Shown: positions 47,701 through 60,200 of the stretch, piece after piece | Layout: each line of letters opens with the position of its first letter | Numbering within the stretch: the first letter of the stretch is position 1 | Source: Tieghemiomyces parasiticus | Lineage: Eukaryota; Kickxellomycota; Dimargaritomycetes; Dimargaritales; Dimargaritaceae | Length of the DNA stretch: 64,000 bases | Assembly (NCBI GenBank): GCA_027575765.1 | Contig: JANBPT010000124.1 | Span: 1 to 64,000 of the forward strand | Direction of reading: 5' to 3' | Made by a program: the position numbers and the translations under genes | The notes under the pieces: model-generated | What the model was told of the DNA's origin: nothing | Seen by the model: the letters and a program-made list of their open reading frames with translations, nothing else | The model's database searches: none

Positions 47701-50700
47701 GACATCGCAGCGGAAGCACCGGCTGCCCCGTTTGCTCTAACCGATTTGAACCTGGCGTTCCCGACCGGTCGGCTCACCCTTGTAGCCGGGCCGACCGGTA
47801 GCGGAAAGACTTCCCTGCTCAGTGCCCTACTGGGCGAGATGCCGCGTACCGCCGGCCAGGTCCTAGTGCCCACCACGCGCGGGCACCTCAGCGACGTCGC
47901 CTATGTCCCGCAGGAGGCCTGGCTACGCAACGCCACCGTGCGCGAAAACATTCTGTTTGGTCACCCGTTCGACGCGGCCCGGTATCAGGAAGTGGTGGAC
48001 GCCTGCGCCCTCACCCCCGACCTGGCCATCCTGAAGGCCGGGGACCGTACGGAGATTGGCGAGAAGGGCGTGACCCTCTCAGGCGGTCAGAAGCAGCGCG
48101 TAGCCCTGGCGCGGGCCGTATACAGTCCTTCTCACCACCTCCTCTTTGACGACTGCCTCTCCGCTGTGGACGCCCACACGGCGCAGTACATTGTTGATCA
48201 CTGCCTCTGCGGCCCCGTCCTGCGCGGGCGCACTTGCATCTTGGTCACTCACCATGTCCAGCTCTGCCTGCCGGCGGCCAGCTACATGGTGGTGCTCGAC
48301 CGCAGCCTGGGCGTGGTCGGCGCCGGTCCACCCGACGACTTGGTCCACGCCAACACCGTGTCGACTGTTCTCCTGGCGGCAGAGCTTGAGGGTCTGAAGC
48401 AGCAGGACGGCCAGGCCGGTGGGATGATCGACACCCCAAAAACGAGCGGCGAGCACCCACCAACGGCCGTGGCCGCATCATCCACGGCTGACGACGCTGC
48501 CGACAGCGGGACATTGATCGATGATGAGTACGCCGCCGAAGGGACAGTAAAGTGGTCGGTGTACAAGGCCTATATGGCCGCCGCCGGACCCCGAAGCTTC
48601 TGGGTGCTGATGACTGGCATACTGGTACTCAGCCAGGTGATGACCATCTGCCAAGACTACTGGGTGCGGATTTGGGTGGCCTCGGCCAATGGTCATACGC
48701 AACCCATCGCGGGCGACGCGGCCGGGCTCGCCAGATCACCCGGCCTGCTCCGCACCAGCCTGCTGATCACCGGTGTCCTGGATGACACGACGGTGGGTGC
48801 GTTCAGCCTCCGCGGTGGCGATTCCGACGACAACGGTGGTCCGGACGACCGCGCGCCCAACGCCGGCTTTTTTCTCGGCGTGTACGTCGGGTTGGGCCTC
48901 CTGGCCTCAGTGTTGCACCTGATCCGGTATTTCTTCACCTACGTCCAGGGCAGCTACCGTGCCTCACGTATTATCCATGACCGCTTGCTGAGCCACATCA
49001 TGCGGGCCACCCCGCACTTCTTCGACTCTACCCCAGTGGGCCGTATCATCAACCGATTCAGCGGGGACATGCGCACCATCGACGAGACGGCTATGAATGC
49101 CGTCAGTATGTTCCTCGGTGACCTGGTGACCTGCTCGGGCGTACTCGTCGTCGTGTCGCTGGTTACCCCGCCTTTCGTCCTGGTGGCTCTGTCCGTGGCG
49201 GCGCTCAACTTGTACACGGGCCACTTCTTTTTGCGATCTCTGCGCGAGCTCAAGCGCATCGAGTCCATCCGACTGGCCCCTGTCTTGTCCCTGTTTAGCG
49301 AGTTGATCAACGGTATCACCAGTATCCGCGCCTTCGGAGTGCAGGCCCGCTACGTCGCGGACACTCTGCGCAAGACGGACGACTTCAACCGACCCTTCTA
49401 CCTTATCTGGGCGACGAACCGCTGGCTCCAGTTACGTACCGACCTGTATGGCTCCCTCGTGTCCTTCGCGGCTGGCCTGCTCATCGTGGCCCGCCTCGAG
49501 CACCTGGACGCGGGGTTAGCCGGTTTCTCCCTCAGCACATCTCTGGCTTTTTCGGTTCACGTGTACTGGTTAATCCGCGGGTACGGCGAGATGGAGATGA
49601 GCATGAACTCCATGGAACGGATTCAACAGTATTGCGAGGTAGAGCAGGAGGCCCCGGCCGTCATTGCCGACCGCCGAGTCGACCCCGCGTGGCCCGCCCA
49701 CGGCGCCATCGAGATCCAGGATCTGGTGATTGCCTACCGCCCGGACTCCGACCCTGTGATCCGTCAGGTGTCGGCTAGCATCCGTCCGGGCGAGAAGATT
49801 GGCCTGGTAGGCCGTACCGGCGCCGGCAAGTCCACTTTGGGCCTGGCCTTCTTGCGCTTCATTGAACCCACCGCGGGTACCATTACCATTGATGGGGTGG
49901 ATATTACCCAGCTCGGCCTGGACGATCTGCGTCACCGCGTCACGGTGATTCCGCAGGATCCCACCCTGTTCAAGGGTACCGTGCGGAACAACCTTGACCC
50001 GTTTGGCGAGTACGACGACCACCGCCTGTGGGAGGCGCTGCGCAGTACCCACCTAGCCCCGCGTGTCGCGGCCCCCACCGCCCCGGTCACCAGTGCTGGA
50101 AGCACCACGGACCTCTTATCCCAAAGCAGTATCACTCTTAAACCCAGCCAGCTGTCGTTAAATTCCACCACTGCTTCCGCCCATCCCGGCCTGCTCTCCG
50201 TGGCCACCGCCACCCACAAGACACCCGGAACGGTGGACGAGGAGACCTCCTCGGCGCACGGTGGAAGTACCGCGTCCAATCCCCGCGCCGTTCGGGCCGT
50301 GTTTGATAGCCTGGAGGCACCCATCGCCGAAGGCGGTCGGAACCTCAGTCTCGGCCAACGCCAGCTGGTAGCTCTGGCGCGTGCCTTGGTTCGCCAGTCG
50401 CGTGTGATTATCATGGACGAGGCCACGGCTTCGGTTGATTTCGAAACCGATCACCACATTCAACAAACCATCCGCGAAGAATTCGCGCCAGCTACCCTCC
50501 TCTGTATCGCCCACCGGCTCCGCACCGTTATCGACTACGACCGCATCATGGTGCTCGACCAGGGGCGCCTCGTAGAGTTTGATAGTCCCTTGGCCCTCCT
50601 TGAACGCTCCGAGTCAGTGTTTCATAGCATGTGCGTGAAGTCAGGTGACTTTGATGTCCTCCTGGCCCTCGCCCGACATAAGCACCAGTCGACCGAGACA

Positions 50701-50724
50701 CCGTTGATCACCTTGGCTGGGTGA
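44724..50724 (+). CDS. ABCC (MRP-type) full ABC transporter
   Basis: Exons 44724-44777, 45109-45155 and 45450-50724; 1791 aa. The first two splices join GLW to PFWGLDGYVRPC and then REL to the first transmembrane span, restoring the N terminus typical of ABCC proteins. Order: TMD0 with several spans, TMD1, NBD1 (Walker A GPTGSGKTS near 814, signature LSGGQKQ, Walker B LLFDDCLSAVD with Asp instead of catalytic Glu, usual for ABCC), TMD2, NBD2 (Walker A GRTGAGKST near 1488, signature LSLGQRQ, VIIMDEATASVD). Two low-complexity Ser/Ala/Thr-rich insertions of ~70-90 residues lie in NBD1 before Walker A and in NBD2 before the signature. Best guess: a vacuolar Ybt1-like pump for organic anions or conjugates; the substrate cannot be read from sequence. 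Confidence 0.93.
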
Positions 50725-51129
50725 GCGACGTGTGGTAGCGTGGTTTGCGGAGACACAACTTTAGCGTTCAAGTTCTGAATGGGAGGGAAGAGACTGGTGC
50801 GATGCATTTTTAATTGATGATATTTTAGTCACGACAATTCGCCCTGATTCTGAGCTGTATGTTATGTGTGTGGTTTAAGAACAATTTTAATATACACTTT
50901 GCTCTATCAATATCTACCTAGTTAGTTAATAGAGTACGCCCATAAAGTCCAGGCTTTGCAAAACTTTAGGCCTCCGACGTTTATGTTGTAGATGAAACCA
51001 AGGTGTGGCTTAGGCGAGGAATCAAATGGTATAAGCCATTTGAGTATTGGACCATTCCTCACGCCACAGCTTGCATTTTTACATCTTAATCATGTCGATT
51101 TCTAAAACCCCATCCCCCTACCCCGCCCA
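50725..51129. other. 3' flank of the ABC transporter, no gene seen
   Basis: AT-rich sequence leading into mobile-element debris. No gene recognised. Confidence 0.4.
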
Positions 51130-51560
51130 AGTTTACCATACAAGATGTACGGGTCCTCATCTATCAATAATATGGTGAGGGTGACAAGACAGATTTCATT
51201 TTATCTGAGCTGACTACCATGCTGGGCCTGGCTGCCCCAAGCAGTGCCCCCATCTACAGGTGGATAGCTCGCTTTCATATGGGTCACTACCCTTTTGAAG
51301 GTGAGCTCCAGACTGGCCATTCACCAGGTGACATTGGCAATCTTAACGGGGCCATACTTATGGAGCTGTTAGAAGGCGACCCTCAACTGACTGCAGAATA
51401 ACTAACCCATACCCTCCACACTTCCCCTAGTACCAGATGCAATTCCCTGCCCAAAGGCCCAAGATTGCAAAGCCACATCAACGGCCGGGTCCCTCATGAC
51501 CTCACTAATGACCAGTGCTGCCAGTGAGTACGTTTTCCCCACCAAGTTCTTGGAGAAATT
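51130..51560 (+). pseudogene. mariner-like transposase, degraded 5' fragment
   Basis: Translation gives a decayed version of the N-terminal DNA-binding part of the element at 31373-32466: TMLGLAAPSSAPIYRWIARF, LLEGDPQLTAE, HTSPST and GRVPHDL, with stops and frameshifts between them. The catalytic part is missing. It is more diverged than the other two fragments in this window, so it is older. Confidence 0.75.
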
Positions 51561-51650
51561 TGGCAGGACTAGTGGATACCTTACTGGGCTCCACTACCAC
51601 AAGTGGTAGGGCTTAGGTATACCTGTATGATATACCTTGTGTTGATATTA

Positions 51651-51770
51651 GGCCCAAGTCTAATACCATAACCAAAAGGCTATTCTACTGTCACAGAATT
51701 TATGGTTCTGAAATAGTAGACTTGGACTTTACCCTGAGACAATCTAATGTGGTGGTTCCCAATCACCACA
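51651..51770 (+). repeat. dispersed repeat, copy 2
   Basis: Matches 28944-29064 (see that entry). It lies directly between the mariner remnant and the first LTR-like repeat. Confidence 0.65.
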
Positions 51771-51810
51771 AAGGTCCTTTAATGATAAAGAAAACACAAT
51801 CAGCATATAG

Positions 51811-52129
51811 CAACAAACAAGCTTAAGGGAGTATTACTATTGCAGGTTTACTAGAAAGTAGTGACAATGGTTGGCACTATGGGACATGAATTGGGGAGAA
51901 AGCTGCTGGGCCCTGAGTTGCATACTTGGGCCCAGCTTTTATATTATGGTGCTAAAAGATGATCTGCTACTATTGGTCGAGAGCCTGGCTAGGCCTCCGT
52001 CTCTTCCGGGCCTCTCCCAGAGATTGTCCGGTTTCTTTTTTATCATTTTCTTTCGTTATGTGTATAGGCGTGGCCTACTATAATTCTTCAAAACACAAAC
52101 CCGTGCTTGGCTTCACAAAAATGTGATAG
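51811..52129 (+). repeat. LTR-like direct repeat, copy A
   Basis: About 320 bp, aligned end to end with 52533-52848 in the same orientation at roughly 75% identity by eye. Landmarks are CAACAAAC-AGCTT, GGCACTATGGGACA, CATACTTGGGCCC, GTCTCTTCCGGGCCTCTCC and GGCTTCACA. The ~400 bp between the copies has no retroelement genes, so these are either two solo elements or a pair left by internal deletion. Confidence 0.65.
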
Positions 52130-52532
52130 TGGCAGCACTTTCGGCTGCCTTAACCCTTAGCTTTCCTTGTTTCTACGTCATACCGTTGCAAGCCTATTGT
52201 TTAATGTTTACCGAGTTTATTTTAACTTGGTGACCTTTGGGACATAAAACCCCAGGTCGTCGTTGCCCGGAACTAGGAAAGGGGACGAATTCTTGGGTTG
52301 CACTTTTGCCTTTACTTTTCTTGACTTGCTTACTAAACCATTGATACCCTTACATTACAGAAATGTAAAGCGGACTGGTATCTGGAGCCAGTCCCGCTTT
52401 CAAAAGAACCTCCGAGACGAAGTGGAGAGTTCAGGAAAGTACAGTCGGACCAGGGCTGTCCGAATCTGTAACGCAAAGTTCAATAGGTTAACTATTGACG
52501 GAGAAAACCTCAAAACAAAATCTAGAAACGTT

Positions 52533-52848
52533 ACCAACAAACGAGCTTGAGGGGATATTGGTACTAGACTTTACTAACGAAATAGTGCCAACGGATGGCA
52601 CTATGGGACAGGAATCGGGAATAAGCTGCCGGGTCCTGTGTTACATACTTGGGCCCGGCTTATATACTATGACTATAATAAATGATTGACGCTAATTGGT
52701 GGGGGGCCTGGCTGGCCCCCCGTCTCTTCCGGGCCTCTCCCCAAGGTCGCCCGGTCTCTTTTCTTTTGTTACTTTTCGATGGTTGTATAGGCGCGGCCTA
52801 TTACAGCTCCTCAAAGGGAGAAGCCGTGCTCGGCTTCACAGAAACATA
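52533..52848 (+). repeat. LTR-like direct repeat, copy B
   Basis: Partner of copy A. Its right end lies within a few bases of the 5' end of tRNA-Pro at 52851. Insertion just upstream of tRNA genes is a known habit of some LTR retroelements (yeast Ty1 and Ty3) and some non-LTR elements (Dictyostelium TREs). Confidence 0.65.
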
Positions 52849-52850
52849 GT

Positions 52851-52922
52851 GGCTCAATGGTTTAGTGGTATAATACTCCCTTAGGGTGGGAGTGGTCCTG
52901 GGTTCGATTCCCAGTTGAGCCC
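52851..52922 (+). tRNA. tRNA-Pro (AGG)
   Basis: A 72-nt cloverleaf without intron. The acceptor stem GGCTCAA pairs with TTGAGCC, and the D arm contains the A-box-like TTAGTGGTATAA. The anticodon stem CTCCC/GGGAG encloses loop TTAGGGT with anticodon AGG. The T arm is CTGGG-TTCGATT-CCCAG (B box). The discriminator base is C, as in other eukaryotic proline tRNAs. CCA is not encoded. A T-rich stretch follows about 6 bases downstream and would end RNA polymerase III transcription. Confidence 0.95.
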
Positions 52923-53106
52923 ACTTCTTTTGCTATTTTAGTTTTTGTAGGTGGAGGAACCGAAGTGCACTTTTCAGCTGAGAATCATGACGTATCACTC
53001 ATACCTAATTTTAAAGGAGCTTGACTCGTAATTTTCATTTTGTCAGAACTGCTGATCTCGAATCATACTTTGTTGTCATATTTAACCACCTAAAAGGCTT
53101 ACAACC

Positions 53107-54738
53107 CTAATGGGGCATCTGTCGGCCCGGCGCAGTGATCCAACCCATGGAGACAAAAAAGTCGTAGATACGGCTGGTTTTGTTGACGTCAATCTTGATG
53201 AGCTCTCGGGTCTGGCGGCGGCGAAGGGATCCGCGCCGTGCATATTCCTTGAGGATGGTTTCCTTGATTACAAGGTAGGGTCGAGGGAATATCCGCAGGG
53301 CAGAGCAAAGGGCCTGTTCGTCGGGACTGAGGAGGTGGACGCCTTCGGCGTTTTCTAGGTTGAGTGGATTAGGTGGTTTTCGGGCACCGGAGGCCAAAAC
53401 GGCGGCGACCGGGGCGGCGGGGATGGACGGCGTTGGGCCAGCGACGACAGAGGCGGATGAGGAGGTTGCCGGTGGTGGTGGTGGAGAGCTGGGTCTAGCA
53501 GAGGCCGAATCAGCCACGATACTGGCGGTAATATTGGTGTCAAAGTGGTGCTGAGCAACTGCCCGACCCGGGTGGGCAGCCGCTGATCGCTGGCTACGGT
53601 CCATGTTAAGGGACAGGTTACTGTGGTCGCGGATCCCGTGGGCGCGTAGACTGTGCCATCGCTGCACCTTGGACGCCTCGTATCGCTCACCCTCGTGGAG
53701 GGTGGTGAGTCCGTTCTGGCGGTACTCCTGCAGCACCGCAATCTGCTGCCGAAGCTGAGCCTCGCGTATCAACCCCTGAACAAAAGTTTGGTAGTCCTCA
53801 TGGGTCTGGAGCCGGGCTAAGGGTTTACACTTGTTCCACAGGTCGCGTTCCTCTTTGGTCCGCTTCTTCTCAGTGGCTTGGAGCTTCTTATACTCAAGGA
53901 GCCCACGTTCACTGATAAAGCGCTTGCGCTCGACACGGCGGGTCAGACGGGCGTTGTAGATGTCCATCACCACCAGTTTGAGCTCCGTGTCCTCTGGGAG
54001 GTCGTCCGGGGCGAACACGAGATCCTTGACGGTGTTCTCGGCATCGTTTTCATGTTCCACTTCGAATTCGAGGCGTGCCGGCATATACCCCTGGATTTCG
54101 TGGTTGGTGGGCTGGCTGGCCAGCGGTTTGTTCATCCGCGCGTTTGGGGTGGACACGCGCGCCTTCTTGAACGCTGGCGGCCGTGTTGCCGGCTTACTGG
54201 CATCGAATTCAACGTCCTCGAACCGGGGACGTGGCCACTGCGGAGAGTCGAGATACACCTGCTGGTAGTGCCGCTCGCATGCCTCCTTATTCTTGGTCCC
54301 GACATGCTCAGCCACGTCCATCCAGTTGCCCAGGCCGAACTGCTGGATACCTTCGAGTAAAAGCATTTCCTCGTCAGCGCTCCAGTCCTCGGTGTAGATG
54401 GGAAAGAAATTAGGGGTCTGCCGTGGGATGGCGGGGGTAAGGCGGTGTGAACGGGCTGATAGGGTGAATTACAGGTCTAATCGCGGCAAAGTTGGCTATC
54501 GATGGCCTGAACGATCCCGGACAGCCAACGCCGCATCCGCCAAGTCGTAAATACTTACCACGACCTGGTACTTGTGATAGTTGCGGTGCTGGCCTAGCTC
54601 GATGCCCTGGCTAAAACACGTCACGCATGTGTCAAAGTCGGAACACTCAGCGCAACGGATGCGGACGGTTCGACTAATGTTGGACTGGCAATAGTCGCAG
54701 GTGTACCGCCAATTACGGTCGGTTCGCGCCTCGGCCAT
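53107..54738 (-). CDS. ADA2: Ada2 transcriptional adaptor of SAGA/ADA
   Basis: Exons 54738-54559 and 54417-53107; 496 aa. The intron (141 nt, GTAAG donor) is in phase 0 and joins KYQVV to TPNFFPIYTEDW. Ada2 links and stimulates the Gcn5 histone acetyltransferase in the nucleus. Domains in order: ZZ zinc finger at 14-58 (CDYC, CAEC, CVTC, HRNYH), SANT/Myb-like at ~70-115 (WSADEEMLLLEG through NKEACERHYQQVY), a central charged helical region, a low-complexity Ser/Pro/Ala stretch (~345-405), and a SWIRM domain at ~415-496 (LLSPDEQALCSALRIFPRPYL). Length is normal for fungal Ada2. Confidence 0.93.
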
Positions 54739-56257
54739 GGTGATCGGTGTGTAAAGGGGTCAAGCCGCAGGGAGACACTAGGGATGTTGGTGAGGAGTGG
54801 TGATAAGGGCAGGAGGGTAATAAATGGGCAGAGCGTGGGGATACAGGTAAGAAGCTCGGCATGGAGGGAGGGAGGGAGGGAGCATGTATTTTACAGGTCT
54901 AGAGGAGAGTTACAATAGGAAAACGAGTTACATGCGGCAATGCGACGTATTAGACCGCTCGCATGTCTGGATGCCAGCTCCCAATAATCAGCATCACGGT
55001 TACTGATACACCCGCATTTCGGTTGGCAACGCTCAGGCGCCGACAGGAGAGAGGGACGAGGAGACCAGCCAAAGAAATACGATACTATGGCATCAACTCT
55101 CGGCCACCAAGCCATGGACGTGACGGCACTCGCAACTGCCCTTTCAGCACAAGCTGGGGCCAGTGGTGGCTCTACATCAGGCGTATAATCTTAATGTCAC
55201 GGCGGTCAGCGGATTTGTAGTGTTGGAACCATGTAGGAAACATAATTACCCTCTCGTCGGGCGTTCCAACAGAGGCGAGGTTGCCATAGTGAAATATCAC
55301 CTATTAGGCCTGCCTAAGAGTATGCACTGTCCGGCAATTACCAGCTAGTCACCCTCATTAGTGATCGATTACGCGACGTGATTGAATTTTTTTTTAGTAA
55401 CAAATCTCACAATCACAATTGAATGGGGCTTACGTGGGTTTAAATTATATCATATTTTCTCGGCATAATTCGACCGTTAGGCAATGACCCCCCACCCGCG
55501 GTCGCGCCGTCTGAAAAAAGGGGCGTCAGCCAGCGTCAAGCCGTTTACGTGGGTGGCACAGCCTCTCCGGGCTAGCCTTGGTGTTAAATCGCAAAACTTC
55601 CACTATTTCAACTCTGACGAGGCCTTAATGACGAGTAGAGGGTCTATTAGTAGATTATACGTGGGGCCATTAAAATAATTGCCAAGGACGTGTACGAGAG
55701 GCCCAATGCCTTGTTTTAGCCTCTACGACCGGGGGGGGTGACTGGTGCTGGTAGGTTACACAAGCCCCCCCCCGGCGACCATACCAACGCGGCTGATAAT
55801 TGTTGATAGGAATTGGGCACAAGTGGTACCGGAGAAGGTCGGCATACAATAGCCTAACCGAAACCGAGCCTAATTACCCGTTACCTGAATTTGGCCAGTA
55901 TCACAAATACAGAGCCATTGGTATTTTTGCAACGTAGTAGTAAGACGCGATACAAGACGGTTCCCCTGACGGTGTAGGCCTGGCCCACTTCTGCACGCCA
56001 CCTGGCCACTACCTTGCGTGTGGGCACTGTCAGCCAGTCACCATTCACACGTCCACCTCCCTTTAGCTGCCCATCCCTCCTCAGGATCTCTTCAAACCTA
56101 CCGATCGGTCTCCGCGGACTGTACACCACGACCCGCGCTGACCCCAACTTCCCCCGGACCGTACTGTAACGGGGGAGGAGAAAGGCTATTTTTTGGTTAC
56201 TTCTTAATTTGCCCGTCAGGTCCCACACTCCCACCACCCCACGCCTCACTAACCACT
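54739..56257. other. intergenic, no confident gene
   Basis: Upstream region of ADA2 on the left, containing a GGGA tandem repeat at about 54864-54881, and probable promoter of the tentative gene at 56258 on the right. A 122-codon frame on the minus strand (55881-56249) has no supporting signals. Confidence 0.35.
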
Positions 56258-57007
56258 ATGGCCTCCCCGCCAGCAGATGACGACGCCATCAATATGGATC
56301 CCACATCGGGTAAGTCAACGAGAGATCTTGGACCGCCAATTGGCCTTGTACGTGGCACGTACTGTTCTTTGGTCGAACATCACCAAATCCCCGCACCCCT
56401 TATCCCTCCCGCTCTTTTATCCTAGTAGCTTAGAGGCCGTGGCTAATACGACGTTTTCGCTATATGCTAGCCGATTTAAGCTGGCACCCCTACTCTACTA
56501 CCTGCGCCCATTCTGGTCCCCTAGCACGGACTCACTTCACCCTAATCTCTTTCTCCCTTCAGGCCCGCCCTCGGTCGGTCCAAATTCCCTTTTAAGGTCT
56601 GCCCTTCCCTGGTTTGACGAACGAGTCTGGTCTCACCCCTTGTCAGTACCACCGCTACCCGCGCCCATTGTACCTTGGTTACTTCTTATTTCCCAATCCC
56701 TGTCTACATTGACGCTACGCCGACCCTACTTGAAGCCAAATCCATAACTAGTCCGGTCGCGCTGCTCATTTGACCTACTAGCACGGTGCTGACCCCAACT
56801 AGGCGCCTTTTCCCCCATACACTTCTCTGTGGCCTTAAAGAGGAAGCACGGCCCTTCCCATTCACCCGCACCGCCCACCAGTTCACTTGGCCCCTCGTGT
56901 ATGTCCGTTGCGTCACTGCGGATGACCCCACAAAGTCCGGCTTTCCCTGTTTGTCTTGGCTTGAATTCTACTCATTCGCTCAGCGGTCAGTATGTCCTTC
57001 ACATTAG
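56258..57007 (+). CDS. tentative spliced gene, unrecognised
   Basis: Exon 56258-56309 begins with ATG and ends in a strong GTAAGT donor. Exon two starts at 56563 after a TTCAG acceptor in matching phase (GPPSVGPNSLLR). A later coding-like exon begins at or after ~56803 and runs to the stop at 57005 (LLCGLKEEARPFPFTRTAHQ, then VYVRCVTADDPTKSGF). The junction between the second and third exons is not resolved. Third positions are GC-rich. No family is recognised. Confidence 0.3.
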
Positions 57008-57222
57008 CCTGTCGGTTCCCCTTACTGTCACCCTGACTCGTGTCTGATATTGTCCCCTCCTCCCACCTTACTCAACACTGCTCTCACTCTTACCTCCCGC
57101 CACGCCGTACCATATTTGCTCTTTGATATCCCCCAGCCCTAATAACCTCGTCCGCCATTCAGCGCCATCTCCGACGCCGCCGGCCCTTTTCCCGCGGTCT
57201 CCGTGCACCCGCCCGCCCGACC

Positions 57223-60200
57223 ATGCAAAAACCGGCTCCTGACTGCCACGGCACCGCCCTGGCCCCCTCCCTCAGCCGACGTCGGTACAACGACGACGAT
57301 TCTCCTTCGTCGGATACTCTGACGCTGGCCGGCGGCGAGACAGTCGGGCCCGCCGGTCTGGCGGCTGCCGGGTCGCACCGCGCCGCGTCCCCCGCCCGGC
57401 GCCCGCGCTTCGGTTGCACAAGGTTGCTGATCCTGCTGGCCACCTTTGCGGTCGCACTACTGGGTCTCATGTTACACGCTTTCTTCCGGGGGCAGGCTGA
57501 TCCCCAGGGCTGCGACATGTTCTACATGTACCCCGTGTACTACCGCCAGAACGGCCTCGACATCACCCAGACTCGTTTCGCTCACAAGTATAGCCTCTAC
57601 CTGTACCGCGAGGGTGGGGTGGACGAGCTGCTGGCTGAGCCCTTCCGCATCCCGGTTCTCTTCATTCCCGGTAACGCCGGTAGCTATAAACAGGTGCGTT
57701 CCATCGCCGCTGTGACCTCGCGCCAGTACGCCGCCACCCGCCAGCAGTTCGCTGAGGCCGCCTTTGACGACGGGAACATCGGGTTTGATTTCTTTACCCT
57801 CGACCTCAACGAGGAGTTCACAGCCCTGCACGGCTATTCGTTACGGGAGCAGGCTGAGTTCGTTAATGATGCCGTACGCTACATTCTATCGCGATACCCG
57901 ACCACGCGAGACCGGTACCGGTCCCACCTCGACTTGCGTGGCAACGACGACTTGCCCTGGGTCCCACCAGCGTCGGTGATCTTGTTGGGCCATTCCATGG
58001 GTGGCGTGGTCGCACGCACCGCTGTGACCCTATCCAACTACCACCCCGGCTCCGTCAATACCATCCTCACATTATCCTCGCCGCACCTCTCCCCGCCGGC
58101 CGCCCTGGAATCCTACGTGGACAATTTGTACCGTACCACCAATGAGTTTTGGATCCGTGAGTTCAATCGGCCCGTGTCGGAGTCCCTCCTGGACGATATG
58201 GCCCTGGTGTCCATCGCCGGGGGTAACCTGGATGCCATGGTGGGGTCCGACCTGGCCTTCGTGGACACCTCGGTTCCACCCAACCACGGCTTCACCGTTT
58301 TCACCACCCAGATCCCCGGTGTATGGCTGTCCATGGACCACCAGTCCATCCTGTGGTGCAAGCAGATGGTCGAGGTGGTCGGCCGGGCCCTCATGGCTGT
58401 GGTGGACGCCCGCCGCCCCGGCCAGACCAAGCCCCTAACCCGTCGCATGTACGAGCTGCGTCGATGGCTGGTGACGGACCCCGATTCCCTGCGCACCGAA
58501 ACCGCCTGGGCCCGCTTGGCCGCCCCGTCAGGTCCAGTCTGGGACACTGTTCTGCGCCCAGCAAACGACCCCTTCCCCGGGCACCTTCCTGTGGAGACGA
58601 GCGCATGGAACGCCACGCAGCTCCGGCTGGCGTGGTCACCCCGGCCGACTGTACATCTCCTAACTACCAACCGGGCGGGATTGATCACCGCCAACGGCCC
58701 GACTACACCGACCGGTTGGGAGACGTTCAGCGGCCGAAGCCTCGGCTCGTCAGATGCCGACGTCCTGCTCTGTCGTGCTGCAGACCGCCTCGCCCTGGAC
58801 CAGGCCCTCCGCGCTGCCGAGGGTCTGACCAGTTGGTACAACCTCCGATCGCTGCTGACCACCTGTTACAGTACAGCCCTCGGGGCCAGTCGAATTCCAG
58901 CCTTCGCCGTCCCGGAACCAAACCCGCAGCGTCGCCCCACCTACAACTTTTTGTCGCTACCCGTGGAGCTCGTGGCTGACTTTGACGCGGTGCTCGTTTA
59001 TTATGGTGCCTCCCCCCTACCTTATAATCCCACCCGTCATCTGGACTTTTTGTTGGCCCGTCGGATAGACGATGAGACGCCCATGCATGATGGGCCAACC
59101 GCCGCTACTAGCACCGCCAGCCCTACCTCCCCGCCCGCTGGGGCAGTACACCGTCTGTCGGTTGGCGTTGTGGAGCTACTCACCAGCTTGGTCCGGCCTC
59201 TCGCCTTCAATGTCGGGTCGGCAGGGGCAGCACTACGCACCGTCGTGCACCTAGACATACCGGACAACCCACTCTACGCCTACTGGTTACACATTCAGCC
59301 CCGTCCCTCGACTCTGGCCAATCCGGCCTTTCCGCCTATCCTGTTCCAGTCCGACGCAACCCATAGCGAGGGTCGATTCTGGTTTAACATCTCGCGGGCG
59401 CATCTAGACTTCCATCGCCGGGGCCCCTATGTCCCGGCCGAGCTCCTTGCCGGTGACCGCCGCCCAGCCGATAGTACCGTTGGTCCCGCGATTGAGGGCA
59501 GTCCGCACCGCTGGCCGGGTCTCCAGCTTACCCTTTTTGCTGATCCGTCTGCCGTGGACGGGTACGACCTAGAGCTCACTCTGGATGTGTACGGTACTGT
59601 AGCCCGCCTCTTCAAGCGCTACGAGCTGGTCCTGCTTGGATTCGTGATGATTTACACACTTTTCGCATGGAAGCTGCAGTGGAAGTCCTGGAACCGTGAG
59701 CGACGCTACGTGTCCTTCCCCGCCGCCTTGAACCGGTTCGTGCGGTCCCGCTTCTTGCTCTTCAACGCCGGCTTGATGGGACTGTCGTTCCTTCAGTCCT
59801 GCCTTCTCGACCACCTCGCCACCTACCGCTCTAATTGGGTGGTGACCGATGCCATCCCTGCGGGCGACGCCGTGCTGCAGTCTCCCCAGGGGTCCGAAGG
59901 CGCTTGGTGGCTTACGTTCCGCGCCTTTGCCTGGATCAGCAACGCCTTCTTGGGTCACCGCGGCGATGGCACCTGGCTGCTCCTGGTGGCCATGAGCGCT
60001 TGCGCTCTGGGCACTCTGGTGATGGGCTGGGTGTTATTGGACGGAGCCATCCACGTCCTTGCCTTCGTCATTCTGTTTGCTCGCCAGCGGCTCCAGGCGA
60101 CTGCCCGCCGGTGGCCGCACCTTATGGGTCGTCGCTGGATCCGCCTCGGCCCGCGGTCGGGCACCTTGGTTTGGCCGCGGGCCTCGGTGGACATCCTCAA

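Noticed and set aside
55881..56249. A 122-codon minus-strand open frame beside the tentative gene at 56258
   Set aside because: No signal, domain or codon bias, and it overlaps a likely promoter.
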